From: Methylophilus sp. Leaf416 | GTDB lineage: Bacteria; Pseudomonadota; Gammaproteobacteria; Burkholderiales; Methylophilaceae | Reading direction: 5' to 3' | DNA: 64,000 bases | NCBI RefSeq assembly: GCF_001424665.1 | Contig: NZ_LMQS01000005.1 | Span: 248,322 to 312,321 of the forward strand | Shown here: positions 63,921-64,000 of the stretch, piece after piece | Layout: each line of letters opens with the position of its first letter | Position numbering within the stretch: the first letter of the stretch is position 1 | The notes under the pieces: model-generated | What the model saw: the letters and a program-made list of their open reading frames with translations, nothing else | What the model was told of the DNA's origin: nothing | The model's database searches: none | Program-made: the position numbers and the translations under genes

Positions 63921-64000
63921 ATTTCAAATAATCAAATTGCTTAACTTGTTTTGTGACAAAAATATGTACTAAATAGTTTGCGAAAAATTTGGCTCGGCTA

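Noticed and set aside
1-64000. CRISPR arrays, insertion sequences, tRNA/rRNA genes and attachment sites
   Set aside because: I saw no regularly spaced repeats, transposase or integrase motifs, or tRNA-like cloverleaf. A read by eye could miss a tRNA or small RNA.

Overview
The window is a chromosomal segment of moderate to low GC. It most resembles a betaproteobacterial methylotroph of the Methylophilaceae (Methylotenera/Methylobacillus type). The reasons are the epsL-epsE-epsF-epsG-xrtB-epsI gene order known from methanolan-type exopolysaccharide loci, a PEP-CTERM protein, and a PQQ-dependent dehydrogenase. This is inferred from protein families; there is no rRNA or other marker to fix the genus. 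I saw no tRNA, rRNA, CRISPR array, insertion sequence or phage gene.

About 0.4-38 kb is one large exosortase-linked exopolysaccharide locus. It begins with a divergently oriented initiating sugar-phosphate transferase (413-1819). Export and length-control genes follow (epsL, epsE, epsF, epsG), then exosortase B and epsI. Next comes an assembly block of glycosyltransferases, an O-antigen-ligase-like polymerase, a GMC oxidoreductase, a secreted protein of unknown function and an acyltransferase (8.5-17.6 kb). A reversed block (17.8-21.6 kb) carries a second acyltransferase, an epimerase and a second GMC oxidoreductase. From 21.9 to 30.5 kb lie a WecG-type transferase, ugd, an FrhB-like iron-sulfur protein, a Wzx flippase, a pyruvyl transferase and two glycosyltransferases. 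Sugar-nucleotide genes close the locus: galE, manC, manB and rfbBDAC. The predicted precursors are UDP-galactose, UDP-glucuronate, GDP-mannose and dTDP-rhamnose, and the polymer may be acylated and pyruvylated. A PEP-CTERM protein gene (38592-39113) follows, behind a clear sigma-54 promoter and a long leader.

From 39.2 to 53.1 kb most genes are on the minus strand. dapC and a divergent EamA transporter are housekeeping or transport genes. An unbroken minus-strand series from 53066 down to 41322 joins a membrane-lipid set to mnmC and a TPR O-GlcNAc-transferase-like gene. The lipid set holds two CFA-synthase-family methyltransferases, DUF1365, an FAD oxidoreductase, a fatty-acid desaturase, a lipocalin, DUF6134, DUF1295 and DUF2878. 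It probably modifies unsaturated acyl chains.

From 53.2 to 64 kb there is a divergent PQQ dehydrogenase and then signalling genes. These are a hybrid histidine kinase with CHASE3, PAS, GAF and two receiver domains, a single-receiver protein and a receiver-HD-GYP cyclic-di-GMP phosphodiesterase. A small lipoprotein follows, then a CheX-like / receiver / membrane coiled-coil operon, and a KfrA-type coiled-coil DNA-binding protein on the minus strand at the right edge.
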